DNA of 64,000 nt from Clostridium fungisolvens (lineage in GTDB: Bacteria > Bacillota > Clostridia > Clostridiales > Clostridiaceae). The notes under the pieces are model-generated. The model had not been told where the DNA came from. It did no database searches and was given only the letters and a program-made list of their open reading frames with translations. Shown piece after piece: positions 49,601 through 57,641 of this stretch. The stretch spans positions 4,154,001 through 4,218,000 of the forward strand of contig NZ_BLZR01000001.1 of NCBI RefSeq assembly GCF_014193895.1, written 5' to 3'. Within the stretch, counting starts at the first letter, position 1. Every line of letters starts with the position of its first letter. The position numbers and the translations under genes were made by a program.

Positions 49601-49789
49601 TTATATCCATCAAATATACATGTTCTTATGGAACTAGCTATTTGCGTAGTTACTGGATTGTTCCTACTAAGCGTTGTATTACTTCCGGTAGTTATTCCTG
49701 CTCTAATATCAATACAGGAAAAGATAACTACAAAATCATCTGAAACAAGCTTTAATAGCGATTCAATAGATAACGAATATATAGCATAA
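46664..49789 (+). CDS. MMPL/RND family exporter with YhgE/Pip-like insert
   Basis: 1041 residues. Two MMPL membrane modules (about 170-330, SAFITVGFILVVLMIMFRSI and VLFGIGTDYNILLFNRFKEE; and about 860-1020, VVIAALGVDYSIFLMTRFKE) frame the protein. A large outside domain lies between. Residues about 470-780 hold glycine-rich repeats of the form GxxQINDGLKKI, GAVTDGLKKI, GISGLKGGVAQINGGL and GLTQLKDGIG, like those of YhgE/Pip proteins; these form long helical extensions. RND-type MMPL proteins export lipids, siderophores or drugs by proton exchange; the substrate is unknown. SD AAGGAG. The TetR gene upstream suggests inducible control. Confidence 0.9.
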   Translation: MRKMLKFRWVLLALWIIATVLFTINQPNLKQILNQKGQASISDDSPSKQASEMINKMGTSRGDTAIFVFTDPNKLTDDEMKDIEKGIQSLNDKKDSLKINGIMDPFGTPEAKDQMISKDGTTLIAQVTYEKGTRDSETIISGFTDALKDVKTTHYITGELAINNDYLAATNKGVDKSAFITVGFILVVLMIMFRSIITPFVSLLAVGVSYLCSMGIIGILINAFNFPITSLTQMFVILVLFGIGTDYNILLFNRFKEELGHGLSIDDAIVTTYKTAGKTVIYSGLTVFMAFASLTFVSFPIYRSANAVAIGIAVLLIELVTLTPLLMKLLARKLFWPSHNVSGHKENKLWEKVTSASVKHPAISIILVAAIITPVIAFNSTKLSFDSLKDLSADTPSVKGFNLIADKMGRGKAMPTTVVIENKDAMDNNEDLAVIDSLTEKLKNLKGIEQVSSVTQPKGDAIENFYTNSQTKTVVNGLGSANSGVGQINDGLKKIDSSLTTPDFSSVKELSTGTGAIQNGMGAVTDGLKKIIDGIDQGANGADKLTAGISGLKGGVAQINGGLQTIHDNLATIQQGYAGIGQFYNALPTQISSLKQFITAMNASVDSLATKVPANDPDISTLRGTLATLSATLDGLSGKVSEFNGTYNQLTTGLAALNQGLNQIIASTGANSQLVQGITQLEQGEAGLADGLRKGNAGQKTIIDNMAKLQDGAGKIKDGQDKLYEGLNKLTGGLTQLKDGIGKSSDGLGSIYDGINKTNDFLTQLTNGTKSFFIPKEAFEKSDLTKMFDAYMSSDRKITKLTINLDSDPYAKESIKTIDEINELVKNELKGSKLTDAKFGVAGPTATTNDLNSIATHDITLTQIIVLGAIFVLLVIVIRSFWIPVYIVGSLVAAYYTAISVTAFLTSKLFSNVDGMSWNVPFFSFVVIAALGVDYSIFLMTRFKEYPNTDPKEAIILAAKNVGGVVMSAAIILAGTFATLYPSNIHVLMELAICVVTGLFLLSVVLLPVVIPALISIQEKITTKSSETSFNSDSIDNEYIA

Positions 49790-49792
49790 TAT

Positions 49793-49829
49793 AAAAAAAC
49801 ACTGAAGCGACTTTCTTCAGTGTTTTTTT
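49793..49829 (+). terminator. Intrinsic terminator of the MMPL gene (also the start of repeat family 3)
   Basis: Stem AAAAAAACACTGAAG with CTTCAGTGTTTTTTT, beginning four bases after the stop. Confidence 0.85.
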
Positions 49830-49912
49830 GTGCATCTGCCTTTTCTGAACGTATGTGAAGAATCTTATAGGCGGCATATTCTTCTTTTTTATTATTTAAC
49901 TTATACTATATA
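49795..49912. repeat. Dispersed repeat family 3, copy downstream of the MMPL gene
   Basis: After the terminator stem come GCATCTGCCTTTTCTGAACG, TATGTGAAGAATCTTATAGG, CGGCATATTCTTCTTTTTTA and TTATTTAACTTATA. It is over 90% identical to 22720-22790 across its core. Confidence 0.72.
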
Positions 49913-50279
49913 TTAAGTGTGTTCGCATAATTATCCACAGATATAATTTACATATAATTTTCTAAAGAATAAAAAAATCCACAGATTTGCATTTGTTTAC
50001 TTGCAAGTCTGTGGATTTTATTATTTACTTTGTGGATATATAAGACATACTACTTCATATTGAAATCTATCAAAATAATGCTTAGTAGAATCACCAAAAG
50101 CATTATTTCGAGTTTAAGGATTGAAATAGTATGTATGTTCAGATGAATAGCACATTTTAAAGTAACTAATTATGCTGTAAATACGAATTCTAAAGAATTT
50201 TCATTTTTTTATTCTTTGTAATACATTATTTTCAACGCCTTCAATCTATATATTTCACATTAGCCACACTCTCCCTACA
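49913..50279. other. Intergenic stretch with hairpin and diverged palindromic repeat
   Basis: 49975-50019 is a strong hairpin (AAAATCCACAGATTTGCA with TGCAAGTCTGTGGATTTT). 50045-50137 is a diverged family 2 copy (CATACTACTTCATATTGAAA at one end, GGATTGAAATAGTATGTA at the other). No ORF. Confidence 0.5.
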
Positions 50280-50310
50280 AGTATAAAATAATCTTGCTGA
50301 GGTAAAACTA
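50280..50310 (+). promoter_or_regulatory. Possible sigma-G-type promoter of the ger operon
   Basis: AGTATA (50280-50285), an 18-bp spacer, AAAACTA (50304-50310). The -10 matches CATACTA at 5 of 7 positions. This is a weak call. Confidence 0.3.
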
Positions 50311-50349
50311 TATGTACAAATTTTACTAAACATAACGGAGGATAAAGCA

Positions 50350-51681
50350 ATGTTGAACCAAGAAGAAACTTTAAAAATAGCAGATTGGCTAAAAGATACA
50401 TTGCAAAATTCTTTTGATATAGAGTTCCGTCATTTAGAATTCAATGAAATAAAGGCTGATTTTCTGTACATTACTAGCATTTGTGACAGGCTTGTCATCC
50501 AGCAAAATATAATAACATCATTTTTTAGAAGCAAAGATCTTCTGGAATATAGAAACTATCTTATTTCATTTCCTAAAAGTTTAGAATCAACTGATAGGCA
50601 ACTTATATTAGATAAGCTACTTCAGGGATCAGTAGCTGTATTTCTAGAAAATGCAGTTTTACTTTTTGATGCAAAGAACTTTCTAGAAAGTTCTATAGCA
50701 GAATCTCAAATTGAAACTGTTGTTCAAGGACCTAAGGATGCTCTTAGGGAAAATTTAGATACAAATTTAAATATTATAAGACAACGCTACCCAACAAAAG
50801 ATTTAAAAATTGAGTTAAGACAATTTGGGACCTTAAATACTCTAGGTGCAATTATATACAACAACAGTATAGTAAATACCGAAGCCTTGGAAGAGTTGAA
50901 AACTTGTCTTCAAAAACTATCTAATAAATATACTGAATCAGTACAACAGTTACATAAATATTTGATGAAGCATAATTCATCAATATTTCCAATTGTACTA
51001 CTGACTGATAGACCAGATAGGATAATTAGTACCCTTAATGAAGGTAAAATATCGATAATTATTGAAGGTTCTTCTTTTGCTATGATTCTACCATCAGTAT
51101 TTTTTGATTTTATGTCATCAATGGAAGACGTATATCAATTACCTGCTATAAGTAAAGCTCTTTTAACATTAAGATACCTAGGATTATTTATAGCAATCAT
51201 ATTACCAGGTTTCTACGTAGGGATGACCTCATATAATCCTGAACTTTTTAAATTCCAATTGGCACTTTCTATTGCTGGTAACAGGGTTAGTGTTCCTTAT
51301 CCATCATTTGTAGAGGTTATTTCAATGTTATTAATGACTGAAATACTATCCGAATCTAGTTCAAGACTTCCTAAAGTAGTAGGGCCAGCGGCAACAACAG
51401 TTGGTGGATTAATAATTGGTCAGGCAGCCTCTGAAGCAGGTTTAATTAGCAATATAATGGTTATTATTGTATCCGCAGTTGCAATATCTACTTTTCTTAT
51501 ACCAATTAATTCCTTCAACTATTCTATAAGAATTATTAAATATCCATTGTTAATACTATCCATATTTTTTGGATTGAACGGCATAATCGTTGGTATAATT
51601 GCGGTAACCTTATATATAGCAAACATAAGAAGTTTCGGACGACCTTACTTACAGCTGTTTTCAAAAAAAACTACAAAATAA
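50350..51681 (+). CDS. Spore germination protein, GerA (A subunit) family
   Basis: A 443-residue A subunit of a germinant receptor in the spore inner membrane. The N-terminal soluble domain spans about 1-260. It is followed by four or five membrane spans, starting at YLGLFIAIILPGFYVGMTSY. VEVISMLLMTEILSESSSRL and VGPAATTVGGLIIGQAASEA are the conserved GerA core. It is some 40 residues shorter than B. subtilis GerAA, mostly at the ends, and the usual R-x-P-Y-P motif reads VSVPYP. The SD is CGGAGG. First gene of a three-gene operon; the germinant is not predictable. Confidence 0.92.
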   Translation: MLNQEETLKIADWLKDTLQNSFDIEFRHLEFNEIKADFLYITSICDRLVIQQNIITSFFRSKDLLEYRNYLISFPKSLESTDRQLILDKLLQGSVAVFLENAVLLFDAKNFLESSIAESQIETVVQGPKDALRENLDTNLNIIRQRYPTKDLKIELRQFGTLNTLGAIIYNNSIVNTEALEELKTCLQKLSNKYTESVQQLHKYLMKHNSSIFPIVLLTDRPDRIISTLNEGKISIIIEGSSFAMILPSVFFDFMSSMEDVYQLPAISKALLTLRYLGLFIAIILPGFYVGMTSYNPELFKFQLALSIAGNRVSVPYPSFVEVISMLLMTEILSESSSRLPKVVGPAATTVGGLIIGQAASEAGLISNIMVIIVSAVAISTFLIPINSFNYSIRIIKYPLLILSIFFGLNGIIVGIIAVTLYIANIRSFGRPYLQLFSKKTTK

Positions 51682-51706
51682 TTCTTAAAAGCTAAGAGGT
51701 AATTTC

Positions 51707-52804
51707 ATGAAACGATACTTTTTTTATATTGTTTTAATTAATTCATTTACTAATATAATTATATTTCTTCCTGAGATTATTCTACCAGCCGTGAATGAGG
51801 GAGGCTTACTATCTATTTTTCTGTCTCTTCCTTTTGGCACTATTATGATGTACATTTTTTTGAAGACACTTATTAGATTTCCCAATAAAACTTTATCTGA
51901 AATCCTAGAAATAACGTGCCCTCGTTGGGTTCAAATAACCATTATGCTATTATTTGGTCCAGCTTGGTATATTTCAGGCTTGTTGATGCTATCTTCTACT
52001 TTAGATATGACAAATACCTTTATGGATCCTCATACATCAACATATTTGTTATTATTACTTTATGTGTTTCTAATTATTTATGCCATCAGAATGAAGGGTA
52101 CAACATTACTTTATGTATTAGAGATATTTATGCTCTTTATAAGTCCTACAATTATATTTATATATGTAAAAGGAGTTACAGATCCTTTTTTCTGTTTTGA
52201 TGCCTGTGTTGAAACCGTTTCAAATCTATTTACCTTACCAAAGTTATCAGTTTTTGCAGTAACAACTTATAGCTTCACTGGCTATACTGACATGGTTGTT
52301 TTTAATAAATATTATAAAGGTACATATCCACTTAAGCTTCTTTGGATATTTCCAATAACAGAGTTCCTTTTGATGTCATTTGCTTTTCTGATTCCTCTTG
52401 GCTTTCTTGGAACACAAAATGTTGATAACTATAACTTTCCCTGGATTACCTCTGCAGATTGCATGCTTATTAAAACTGGTATAATTGAACGTACTTTATT
52501 TATTTACTTATTAATTTACCTTGTAACTTCATTGGTAAATATAATTATTCATTGGCATGTTTCCTTAGATATATTTAAGCAATTATTTAAAAATCAGCTC
52601 AAATTAAAAAACACTAAATTAGCAAACCTCTTTATATTATGTGTTTTTGCTGTTATCCCTTTTTTCTACAAACACTTTGTGCCACAAATAAAGAGTGAAC
52701 TTGTGGTTAAACTTTGGCTTTCACTTCGATTGTTCATGGAATTTTTCCTTGTTATGTTTTTAGTTTTTGTGACATATAATGCTCATAAAAAGGGGCGAAT
52801 TTGA
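51707..52804 (+). CDS. Spore germination permease, GerB (B subunit) family
   Basis: 365 residues with about ten membrane spans, related to amino-acid permeases (APC fold). It begins FFYIVLINSFTNIIIFLPEI; LTLRY-type loops are absent here. The B subunit binds the germinant in characterised receptors. SD AGAGGT. The stop overlaps the start of the C-subunit gene by one base (TGATG), so synthesis is coupled. Confidence 0.9.
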   Translation: MKRYFFYIVLINSFTNIIIFLPEIILPAVNEGGLLSIFLSLPFGTIMMYIFLKTLIRFPNKTLSEILEITCPRWVQITIMLLFGPAWYISGLLMLSSTLDMTNTFMDPHTSTYLLLLLYVFLIIYAIRMKGTTLLYVLEIFMLFISPTIIFIYVKGVTDPFFCFDACVETVSNLFTLPKLSVFAVTTYSFTGYTDMVVFNKYYKGTYPLKLLWIFPITEFLLMSFAFLIPLGFLGTQNVDNYNFPWITSADCMLIKTGIIERTLFIYLLIYLVTSLVNIIIHWHVSLDIFKQLFKNQLKLKNTKLANLFILCVFAVIPFFYKHFVPQIKSELVVKLWLSLRLFMEFFLVMFLVFVTYNAHKKGRI

Positions 52805-53946
52805 TGCGAAAATATAAATTACTAATTTTAATTTTTTACATAAACTTAATTATAACTGGATGTGCATTTAAAGATATAGATAAAAGATTTTTTGTAGTTA
52901 GCATGGGAATTGATCAATCAGAAAAATCTGCTAACTCATATTTAGTAACATTAAAGTTAGCAGTCCCAAACACTGAGCCTAAAAGAGGTGAATCTAACTT
53001 TATAATGTTCACTCAAGAAGCAGACAATATTTCACAAGCAGTAGGTCTTATCAAGTCAAAAGTAGATAAAGAATTAGATTTTAGCCACTTAAAAGTAATC
53101 CTCTTTGACAAAAAACTTGCTTCGGCTGATATGAGAATTCCTATAGATTGGCTTGTGCGAAGAAGAGATGTACCAAAGAGTACCTTGGTTGGTATAGGTA
53201 GCCCTAGTGCAAATGCAACCATAGGAGAAAAGATTTATTTTGAACGCGTACCCTCTAATGCTTTAATTTTATCTTTAGATAGATCAGGTACAGTAACAAA
53301 TTACATTACCACACAGTATTTATTTGATTTAGAAAGACGTCGTACAGAACTAGGATTAGATCCAATACTACCAATTATTGAGTCAGATAAAAGTAATAAG
53401 GATGGCGATATCAAAAACAGGACTAATAGCTATACCATAAATCAACTTGCTCTTTTTGAAAAAAAGAATTCTTTAAAAATCAAATTAATTCTAAATCCTG
53501 AAGAAACAAAATTATATAATTTAATTGCATCCTCACATACTAGAGTTAATTTCCATGTAAATTATCCACAATCTAATTTTGTTTTTGATATAAATGATTG
53601 TAAATGTAAATATAAGTTTGAAACAAATAATAAAGATATAACTAATATTAACCTAAAACTAACTGCTACAGGCTCTATAGAAGAAATCATAGGAAACTTA
53701 AAAGCAAATAATATTAAAAGATGTGAAGAAGAAGCTGAGCTATTTTTACAAGAAAGAATTCAAGCCTTGTTAGAAAAAATTCAAAGTAATGAGGTTGATC
53801 CACTGGGTTTAGGATTGCATTATCGAGCAAGACATTTAAATGCATACAATAGCAACGAATGGGAGGATTGGCAAAAGCTTTATCATAGCCTACAATTCAA
53901 TGTGAAGGTTGATATTAAATTGAAATCAACTGGTATTACAAAATAG
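52804..53946 (+). CDS. Spore germination lipoprotein, GerC (C subunit) family
   Basis: 380 residues from the ATG at 52804 (AAGGGG eight bases before; a TTG at 52801 is in frame). The signal peptide ends in a lipobox with Cys20 (NLIITGC). The N-terminal segment FVVSMGIDQSEKSANSYLVT, LIKSKVDKELDFSHLKVILF and the C-terminal helical domain are typical of Ger(x)C proteins. It is anchored on the outer leaflet of the spore inner membrane with the A and B subunits. Confidence 0.9.
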   Translation: MRKYKLLILIFYINLIITGCAFKDIDKRFFVVSMGIDQSEKSANSYLVTLKLAVPNTEPKRGESNFIMFTQEADNISQAVGLIKSKVDKELDFSHLKVILFDKKLASADMRIPIDWLVRRRDVPKSTLVGIGSPSANATIGEKIYFERVPSNALILSLDRSGTVTNYITTQYLFDLERRRTELGLDPILPIIESDKSNKDGDIKNRTNSYTINQLALFEKKNSLKIKLILNPEETKLYNLIASSHTRVNFHVNYPQSNFVFDINDCKCKYKFETNNKDITNINLKLTATGSIEEIIGNLKANNIKRCEEEAELFLQERIQALLEKIQSNEVDPLGLGLHYRARHLNAYNSNEWEDWQKLYHSLQFNVKVDIKLKSTGITK

Positions 53947-54030
53947 CAAATTGCACTTAGAAATAGTTACTATTTAGAGTATATAAATAATATACATATA
54001 ATAAATACTTACTATCCATAGGAGCATTGT

Positions 54031-54897
54031 ATGAAGTCACCTAATAACCCTTGTGATTTACCAACTTCTTTTCCGCCACAACATCAACCACAGCAACCTG
54101 GAATTGAATTTGTAATGAATCCAAGACCAGAATTCCAGCCCCCACCTGATTGTGTACTAAGAGAAAAAAAGCTTTTAGACAAGGTGGCATTAATAACTGG
54201 TGGAGACAGTGGTATAGGCAGATCAGTAGCCTTAGCCTTTGCAAAAGAAGGAGCAGATATTGCTATAGTTTACTTAAACGAACATATAGATGCAAAAGAA
54301 ACAAAAGAGATGATAGAACAGTTAGGCAGAAAATGCATAGCCATTGCAATTGATATTTCTAAAGAAAAGAATTGCAAAATTGCTGTACAAATGGTGCTAG
54401 AGCACTTTAACAAGATAGATATATTGGTAAACAATGCTGGTGTCATCTATCCTCATTACAATTTTGAAGACATTACCGATAGTGAACTAGAATGGCTTTT
54501 TCATGTAAATGTGTTTTCGTACTTTTATTTCTCTAAAGCAGTGCTTCCTCATATGAAGCCAGGCAGTTGCATCATTAATACCTCTTCAATAGCCTCATTT
54601 ATTCCTTATGGAATAGCTATAGATTATGAAGCATCAAAAGGTGCAATTACATCCTTTACTCAGTCTTTAGCAAAAAACTTAATTCGAAGAGGTATACGTG
54701 TTAATAGCGTTGCTCCAGGTGAGGTTTGGACACCATTAATTCCAGCTGCTTTTACAGCAGAAGCAACTGCTTCATGGGGATCTGAAACTCCCATGGGAAG
54801 ATCTGCCCAACCTTATGAAATAGCTCCAGCCTATGTCTATTTAGCCTCTGATGAATCTAGTTATATGACAGGTCAAACTATTCATGTGTATTCTTAA
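54031..54897 (+). CDS. SDR family oxidoreductase (YhdF/YdaD-like)
   Basis: 288 residues. A Pro-rich, possibly flexible N-terminus (about 10-42) precedes a short-chain dehydrogenase. The NAD(P)-binding TGGDSGIG is at 56-63 and NNAG at about 134-137; catalytic Ser185/186, Tyr199 and Lys203 (YEASK) are present. Close relatives in bacilli are general-stress and spore-linked proteins of unknown substrate. Its place after the ger operon, same strand, 84 bases away, could mean late-sporulation expression; this is inference. SD AGGAG. Confidence 0.88.
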   Translation: MKSPNNPCDLPTSFPPQHQPQQPGIEFVMNPRPEFQPPPDCVLREKKLLDKVALITGGDSGIGRSVALAFAKEGADIAIVYLNEHIDAKETKEMIEQLGRKCIAIAIDISKEKNCKIAVQMVLEHFNKIDILVNNAGVIYPHYNFEDITDSELEWLFHVNVFSYFYFSKAVLPHMKPGSCIINTSSIASFIPYGIAIDYEASKGAITSFTQSLAKNLIRRGIRVNSVAPGEVWTPLIPAAFTAEATASWGSETPMGRSAQPYEIAPAYVYLASDESSYMTGQTIHVYS

Positions 54898-54920
54898 AAC
54901 TACAAATATTTGCTAAGCAA

Positions 54921-54951
54921 AAGAATCTCTGATTTCTCAGAGATTCTTTTT
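54921..54951 (+). terminator. Intrinsic terminator of the SDR gene
   Basis: Stem AAGAATCTCTGA with TCAGAGATTCTT, then TTT. It may also stop read-through from the ger operon. Confidence 0.85.
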
Positions 54952-55038
54952 GATGTGGACTTATTCATAAACGTTTTTCTAAGAGTAATTGGTATTTTTG
55001 TAGGTAATTTAGGGAATTAAATAATATATTTTTTAGTC

Positions 55039-56922
55039 TTAAGCTAGAACTGTTAATAGTTCTTCATTAAGAGCTATAGACTTCTTATCTGTCTCAACAA
55101 CATCTGCATAATTATCTGAATTAGTAACTATTACGGGAGTTGTTAATGTATAACCTGCTTCTTTAATAGCTTTAATATCAAACTCTACTAATACTTGACC
55201 AGCTTTTACACGGTCACCTTGTTTTGCTTTTGTAGTAAAATGCTTTCCACCTAATTCTACTGTATCCATACCTATATGGATTAGTATTTCAGCTCCATTG
55301 TCACTTGTGATTCCTAAAGCATGTCCTGTTGGGAATAATGTTGTTAAAACTCCATCTACTGGTGCTACTACTTTTCCTTCTGATGGTTCTATTGCAATTC
55401 CTTTTCCTAAAGCTCCTGATGAAAAAGCTTCATCTTTGATAACTGCTAAAGGTCTAACTTCCCCTTTTATTGGACTAACTAAAGTTTCTGCTTTTACTTC
55501 TATTTTTACGTTATTAGTAGTTGTTTCTTCTATATCATCTTCAAATCCAGTAAGCATCATTAATGTAAAGCCTATTACGAAACCTACTGCCATTGCAATT
55601 ACTGCTCCATAGAATCCCTTATCCATTCCATTTGGTCCTATAAAACTTGGTATTCCGAATACACCCATACCACCCATTATATATAGGTTACTTCCTGCAA
55701 ATCCAAGTATACCACCACCGATAGCAGCAGCTATACAGCTTAGTATAAATGGTTTCTTTTTAGGTAAAGTTACACCGTATATAGCTGGCTCTGTAACACC
55801 AAAGATACCTGAAATTACTGCTGGTATTGCAATTGATCTTAGTTTACTGTTCTTAGTCTTAAGTAATATAGCTAATACTACACCTGTTTGAGCAAATGAT
55901 GCAGCAAATGTAGTTGCAAGTACTGGGTCATGCTTAAGTACAGCCATGTTGTTAATTGCTATAGGAACAAGTCCCCAATGTAATCCGAATATAACGAATA
56001 CTTGCCAGAACGCACCTATAAATACACCTGCTATAATAGGACTTAAGTTGTAAATTGCTAATGTTGCTGCTCCAAGAAGCTTACCTGCCCATGTTGCAAC
56101 TGGTCCAATAACTATAAATGTAAGTGGTACTATAACTAATAGTGTACAGAATGGAACTAAGAATGTCTTAACTACATCTGGAATTACTTTTTTAAATGCT
56201 TTCTCTATCTTAGCACCAACGAAAGCTGCTAATATAATAGGAATAACTGTTGATGAATAATCCATAAGTATTACTGGAATACCTAAGAAAGTTAAGTTTA
56301 CATTTGATGCAAGTACTGTGCCACCAAATACTGTATATAATGGTTTAGCTGCAGTTAATGCCGCAATCTTAGGATAAACTAGTGATGCACCTATTGCCAT
56401 ACCTATAAAGTGATTACCTTTAAACTTTTGAGAAGCTGTATAACCAAGGAATATTGGGAAGAAGTAGAATAAACAATCTCCTATTCCGTTTAGTATTGAA
56501 TATGTTCCTGAAGTAGCACTTAATAAACCTAAAGCTACGAATAAGGCATTAAATCCTTTTATCATACCAGTTGCGCATAAAACACCTAGTGTTGGAGTGA
56601 ATACCCCTGATATGATATCGATGAATTTATTAAATGGACTCATCTTTTCTTGTCCGCTATCTTCAGAAGAAGCTGAAAAACCACCAATAGCCACTACATC
56701 TGCATATACGTCTGGAACATGGTTTCCTATAACAACCTGATATTGCCCACCACTCTTGATTACGGTTACAACACCATCCATCTTCTTTAAGACTTCTGTG
56801 TTCGCTTTACTTTCATCTTTTAATTTGAAACGTAGACGTGTAACACAGTGAGTTAAACTGTTAACATTTTCTTTTCCGCCGACATTTTTTATAATGTTTT
56901 TTGCTAAAGCTTCGTACTTCAT
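55039..56922 (-). CDS. bglP: PTS beta-glucoside-specific transporter, EIIBCA
   Basis: A 627-residue three-domain permease that imports and phosphorylates beta-glucosides. EIIB is at the N-terminus with Cys26 in THCVTRLRFKLKD. EIIC has about ten membrane spans (100-460). EIIA is at the C-terminus with phospho-His549 in ILIHIGMDTVELGGKHF. The order B-C-A is that of BglP/BglF. Two LicT/BglG-type antiterminator sites precede it, which supports beta-glucoside specificity. No antiterminator gene and no adjacent phospho-beta-glucosidase are present; the GH1 enzyme at 24708 could serve. SD AAAGGAG. Confidence 0.93.
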   Translation of the reverse strand: MKYEALAKNIIKNVGGKENVNSLTHCVTRLRFKLKDESKANTEVLKKMDGVVTVIKSGGQYQVVIGNHVPDVYADVVAIGGFSASSEDSGQEKMSPFNKFIDIISGVFTPTLGVLCATGMIKGFNALFVALGLLSATSGTYSILNGIGDCLFYFFPIFLGYTASQKFKGNHFIGMAIGASLVYPKIAALTAAKPLYTVFGGTVLASNVNLTFLGIPVILMDYSSTVIPIILAAFVGAKIEKAFKKVIPDVVKTFLVPFCTLLVIVPLTFIVIGPVATWAGKLLGAATLAIYNLSPIIAGVFIGAFWQVFVIFGLHWGLVPIAINNMAVLKHDPVLATTFAASFAQTGVVLAILLKTKNSKLRSIAIPAVISGIFGVTEPAIYGVTLPKKKPFILSCIAAAIGGGILGFAGSNLYIMGGMGVFGIPSFIGPNGMDKGFYGAVIAMAVGFVIGFTLMMLTGFEDDIEETTTNNVKIEVKAETLVSPIKGEVRPLAVIKDEAFSSGALGKGIAIEPSEGKVVAPVDGVLTTLFPTGHALGITSDNGAEILIHIGMDTVELGGKHFTTKAKQGDRVKAGQVLVEFDIKAIKEAGYTLTTPVIVTNSDNYADVVETDKKSIALNEELLTVLA

Positions 56923-56980
56923 ATATAACTCTCCTTTTATATAATTTTGAATTTATTGTATTTTTTTACTTTTATGTTGG

Positions 56981-57040
56981 ACAAAAAAGACGAGACCAAA
57001 TAGGCAGTACGATTTACTCTATACTCACTAATTTGGTCTC
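56981..57040 (-). terminator. Second (proximal) regulated terminator upstream of bglP
   Basis: Stem GAGACCAAAT with ATTTGGTCTC, then GTCTTTTTTG on the minus strand. Its 5' arm overlaps the antiterminator site at 57035-57063. Confidence 0.8.
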
Positions 57041-57063
57041 GCCCGCTTAACCGGTTACGATCC
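57035..57063 (-). promoter_or_regulatory. Proximal RAT (LicT/BglG-type antiterminator site)
   Basis: On the minus strand GGATCGTAACCGGTT, then AAGCGGGCGAGACC. It fits the ribonucleic antiterminator pattern GGAT(T)GT-ACTG...GGCAAAACC and overlaps the following terminator. Confidence 0.8.
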
Positions 57064-57116
57064 AATAAATATTAACTTTATTAATTAAACACTACTATAG
57101 ATGAGCTCGATTTAAA

Positions 57117-57176
57117 CATAAAAGACCCTAACCAATAAAAAGAGTTATACTTGTCTCTTTTATCAGCCAGGGTCTT
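57117..57176 (-). terminator. First (distal) regulated terminator upstream of bglP
   Basis: On the minus strand AAGACCCTGGCTGATAA...TTGGTTAGGGTCTTTT. The stem AAGACCC with GGGTCTT overlaps the end of the distal antiterminator site. Confidence 0.8.
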
Positions 57177-57200
57177 GCCTAATCGAATTAGTTACAATCC
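57171..57200 (-). promoter_or_regulatory. Distal RAT (LicT/BglG-type antiterminator site)
   Basis: On the minus strand GGATTGTAACTAATTCG, then ATTAGGCAAGACC. It is very close to the LicT consensus (GGATTGTTACTG...GCAGGCAAAACC). Confidence 0.88.
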
Positions 57201-57212
57201 CATACATCAATA

Positions 57213-57226
57213 TGTAAGCGTTTAAT
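57213..57226 (+). promoter_or_regulatory. Candidate cre (CcpA) site
   Basis: TGTAAGCGTTTAAT matches TGWAANCGNTNWCA at all but the last two positions. It lies just downstream of the bglP -10, consistent with carbon catabolite repression. Confidence 0.6.
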
Positions 57227-57236
57227 CTATGTACTT

Positions 57237-57265
57237 ATAATAACTTGTTTTATTAAGCTTGTCAA
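57237..57265 (-). promoter_or_regulatory. Promoter of bglP
   Basis: On the minus strand TTGACA (57265-57260), a 17-bp spacer, TATTAT (57242-57237). Confidence 0.8.
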
Positions 57266-57333
57266 TAAGTTTTTTATAACTTTTTTATAAAAACCTTAAC
57301 TTAACACTATAAGTCTTATCATCTTAAATAAGT

Positions 57334-57364
57334 ATGAGCACCACCAGAACACTGGCAGCGCTCA
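57334..57364 (-). terminator. Hairpin downstream of tlp, probable terminator
   Basis: The outer stem is ATGAGC with GCTCAT and the inner is GCCAG with CTGGT. Its T run is poor, so termination strength is uncertain. Confidence 0.5.
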
Positions 57365-57376
57365 TTAGTTTAATCT

Positions 57377-57604
57377 TTACTTGTATCCTTTTTCTTTATC
57401 TAAAGCTTCATCTCTAATTTCATTTCTGAAAGAATTTAGCGCTTCTTCTCTTCTTTCATTCTTAGCCTTTAGATCTTGCTTAGTTTTTTCATCATCTGTT
57501 ATTTCAATCATATCATTAGCTTTATGGATATTGTCTAAAGTATCGTTAATATGTTGTTGGATTTTATTCACGTTATCTCTTCTATCATCTGGGTTAACTT
57601 TCAT
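57377..57604 (-). CDS. tlp: Small acid-soluble spore protein Tlp
   Basis: 75 residues from the ATG at 57604 (AAGGAG ten bases before). NPDDRRDNVNKIQQHI and KNERREEALNSFRNEI are the conserved Tlp signatures; the protein is highly charged and helical. Tlp is a forespore-made thioredoxin-like-named SASP of unclear function that is degraded on germination. A sigma-G-like promoter is visible upstream, as for tlp in Bacillus. Confidence 0.93.
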   Translation of the reverse strand: MKVNPDDRRDNVNKIQQHINDTLDNIHKANDMIEITDDEKTKQDLKAKNERREEALNSFRNEIRDEALDKEKGYK

Positions 57605-57641
57605 GTTCAAACATCTCCTTCACTTAATAATATTTCTACTT

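Noticed and set aside
55039..57376. licT-type antiterminator gene next to bglP
   Set aside because: The genes on both sides are an SDR and tlp. No PRD-domain protein is present in the window.
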